64,000 nt of DNA, taken from Saccharomonospora marina XMU15. Lineage in GTDB: Bacteria; Actinomycetota; Actinomycetes; Mycobacteriales; Pseudonocardiaceae. Location: the NCBI RefSeq assembly GCF_000244955.1, contig NZ_CM001439.1, positions 4,707,234 to 4,771,233 on the forward strand, written 5' to 3'. The position numbers were made by a program, and so were the translations under genes. Below the pieces are notes generated by a model. The model saw nothing but the letters and a program-made list of their open reading frames with translations, searched no databases and was not told the origin of the DNA. Each line of letters opens with the position of its first letter. Positions within the stretch are counted from its first letter, which is position 1. Positions 63,348 through 64,000 of this stretch are shown in pieces.

Positions 63348-64000
63348 TCAGGCGGCGAGCCGGGCCAAGCCGGCCGCGATCTCCGACGGCGCCGGTTGTA
63401 CGGACATCTCGTGCGCAACGCGGGTCGCCGCGTCGGCATAGCGACCGGTCGACAGCAAGCGGTGGCAGCGATCGCCGATCACGGCCGCGGTCAGCTCCTG
63501 CGGATGCAGGATCATGCCCGCGCCCGAGCGTTCCACGGCCTCGGCGTTGTCGAACTGGTCGTCGAACACCGGGAGCACCAGCTGCGGGAGATTCGCCGCG
63601 AGTGCCGTGAGGGTCGTGCCTTGCCCACCGTGGTGAACGGCGGCGACACAGGTACGCATCACTTCGGAGAGCGGCATCCGACCGACGTGGCTGACCGAGG
63701 TGGGCAACCGCGGCCAGTCGGCCACGACCTTCTCGTCCACGGCCACGACCACCGTCAGGCCCAACCGGGCGAGGTTCTCCAGCAGGGTCCGTACCACACC
63801 GGACACGTCGTCCAGGTAGGCCTCGGGCAGCACGGTGCCGAACGTGACACACACCCTTGGCGGGCCTTCCCCGCGCAACGCCCAATCCGGCACCGGCGTG
63901 TCGCCGTTGTAGTCGATACTGCGAATGCTCTGGTGGCTCGCCGCATACGGCAGCCGCAACGTCGGTGGCCACGGGTTGATCACCCAGTCCGGTACCGGTA
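63348..64000 (-). CDS. Second GT1-family glycosyltransferase, C-terminal part (cut by window end)
   Basis: The frame is open to base 64000, so only the last ~217 residues are seen. It includes the sugar-donor half: PPRVCVTFGTVLP, the HVGRMPLSEVM linker, HHGGQGTTLTALAANLPQLV and FDDQFDNAEAVE. It belongs to the same class as the convergent transferase and ends 97 bp from it. The N-terminal acceptor domain lies beyond the window. Confidence 0.88.
   Translation of the reverse strand, partial: PVPDWVINPWPPTLRLPYAASHQSIRSIDYNGDTPVPDWALRGEGPPRVCVTFGTVLPEAYLDDVSGVVRTLLENLARLGLTVVVAVDEKVVADWPRLPTSVSHVGRMPLSEVMRTCVAAVHHGGQGTTLTALAANLPQLVLPVFDDQFDNAEAVERSGAGMILHPQELTAAVIGDRCHRLLSTGRYADAATRVAHEMSVQPAPSEIAAGLARLAA

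Noticed and set aside
31258-64000. Chromoprotein apoprotein (CagA/NcsA type) for the enediyne
   Set aside because: I looked for a small secreted beta-rich protein gene and found none within the window; it may lie beyond the right edge or be absent.
1-64000. CRISPR arrays, rRNA or tRNA genes and insertion sequences
   Set aside because: No regularly spaced repeat-spacer arrays, no tRNA-like cloverleaf or rRNA sequence, and no transposase domains were recognised; the 21-bp arrays lack spacers.

Overview
The window is a high-GC actinobacterial chromosome segment. Mycothiol-type isomerase, AfsR/SARP regulators, a protein O-mannosyltransferase and twin-arginine exported enzymes all fit. The gene content and the 21-bp 'CCGCGAGT' intergenic repeats make me think of Pseudonocardiaceae (Amycolatopsis/Saccharomonospora-like), but that assignment is inference.

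Region 1 (1-10.2 kb) looks like core chromosome: the 3' end of pabB, rsmI, a GT39 protein mannosyltransferase, a membrane Ser/Thr kinase, a PrpE-like acyl-CoA synthetase, an aromatic amino acid decarboxylase, trpS and a small membrane protein. Two intergenic gaps carry a 21-bp-period repeat. Region 2 (10.2-14.9 kb) is a minus-strand group: an MFS exporter, an ArsR-rhodanese fusion, a 31-aa small ORF with a strong ribosome binding site, and a cytochrome P450. It is followed by a frameshifted gene remnant.

Region 3 (about 15.3 kb to the end) is most of an enediyne biosynthetic gene cluster, and it runs off the right edge. It starts with regulators: a large AfsR-type protein with a TTA codon, a SARP, an AraC-type and a TetR-type regulator. 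The minus-strand warhead operon is two DUF1702/UnbL proteins, UnbV, UnbU, a P450 and a methyltransferase, mostly with ATGA overlaps. It diverges from the iterative enediyne polyketide synthase (KS-AT-ACP-KR-DH-PPTase), its hot-dog thioesterase and a flavin reductase. Further right are an AhpD-like protein, a VOC protein, an SgcJ-like NTF2 protein, an epoxide hydrolase, an MFS pump and a membrane acyltransferase. A plus-strand run then follows: multicopper oxidase, a solute-binding-protein-like protein without a signal peptide, an HsaA-like flavin monooxygenase and a molybdopterin/4Fe-4S oxidoreductase. Next come a methyltransferase and an HpaB/SgcC-like phenol hydroxylase, a second HsaA-like enzyme, a BBE-type FAD oxidase, an MbtH-adenylation-PCP fusion, a free-standing condensation enzyme, an MFS pump and two glycosyltransferases.

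How it fits together (inference from known families): PKSE plus thioesterase make the polyene precursor. UnbL/V/U, the P450s, the epoxide hydrolase and other oxidoreductases mature the core. The MbtH-A-PCP protein loads an aromatic amino or aryl acid, the HpaB-like enzyme with the flavin reductase hydroxylates it on the carrier protein, a methyltransferase may cap the phenol, and the condensation enzyme attaches it. Glycosyltransferases add sugar and the two MFS proteins export. The epoxide hydrolase together with C-1027-like tailoring genes points to a nine-membered enediyne. The unusual part is the 44.9-51.4 kb redox module (copper, flavin and molybdopterin enzymes with a cytosolic binding-protein-like member), which I do not recognise from characterised enediyne clusters.
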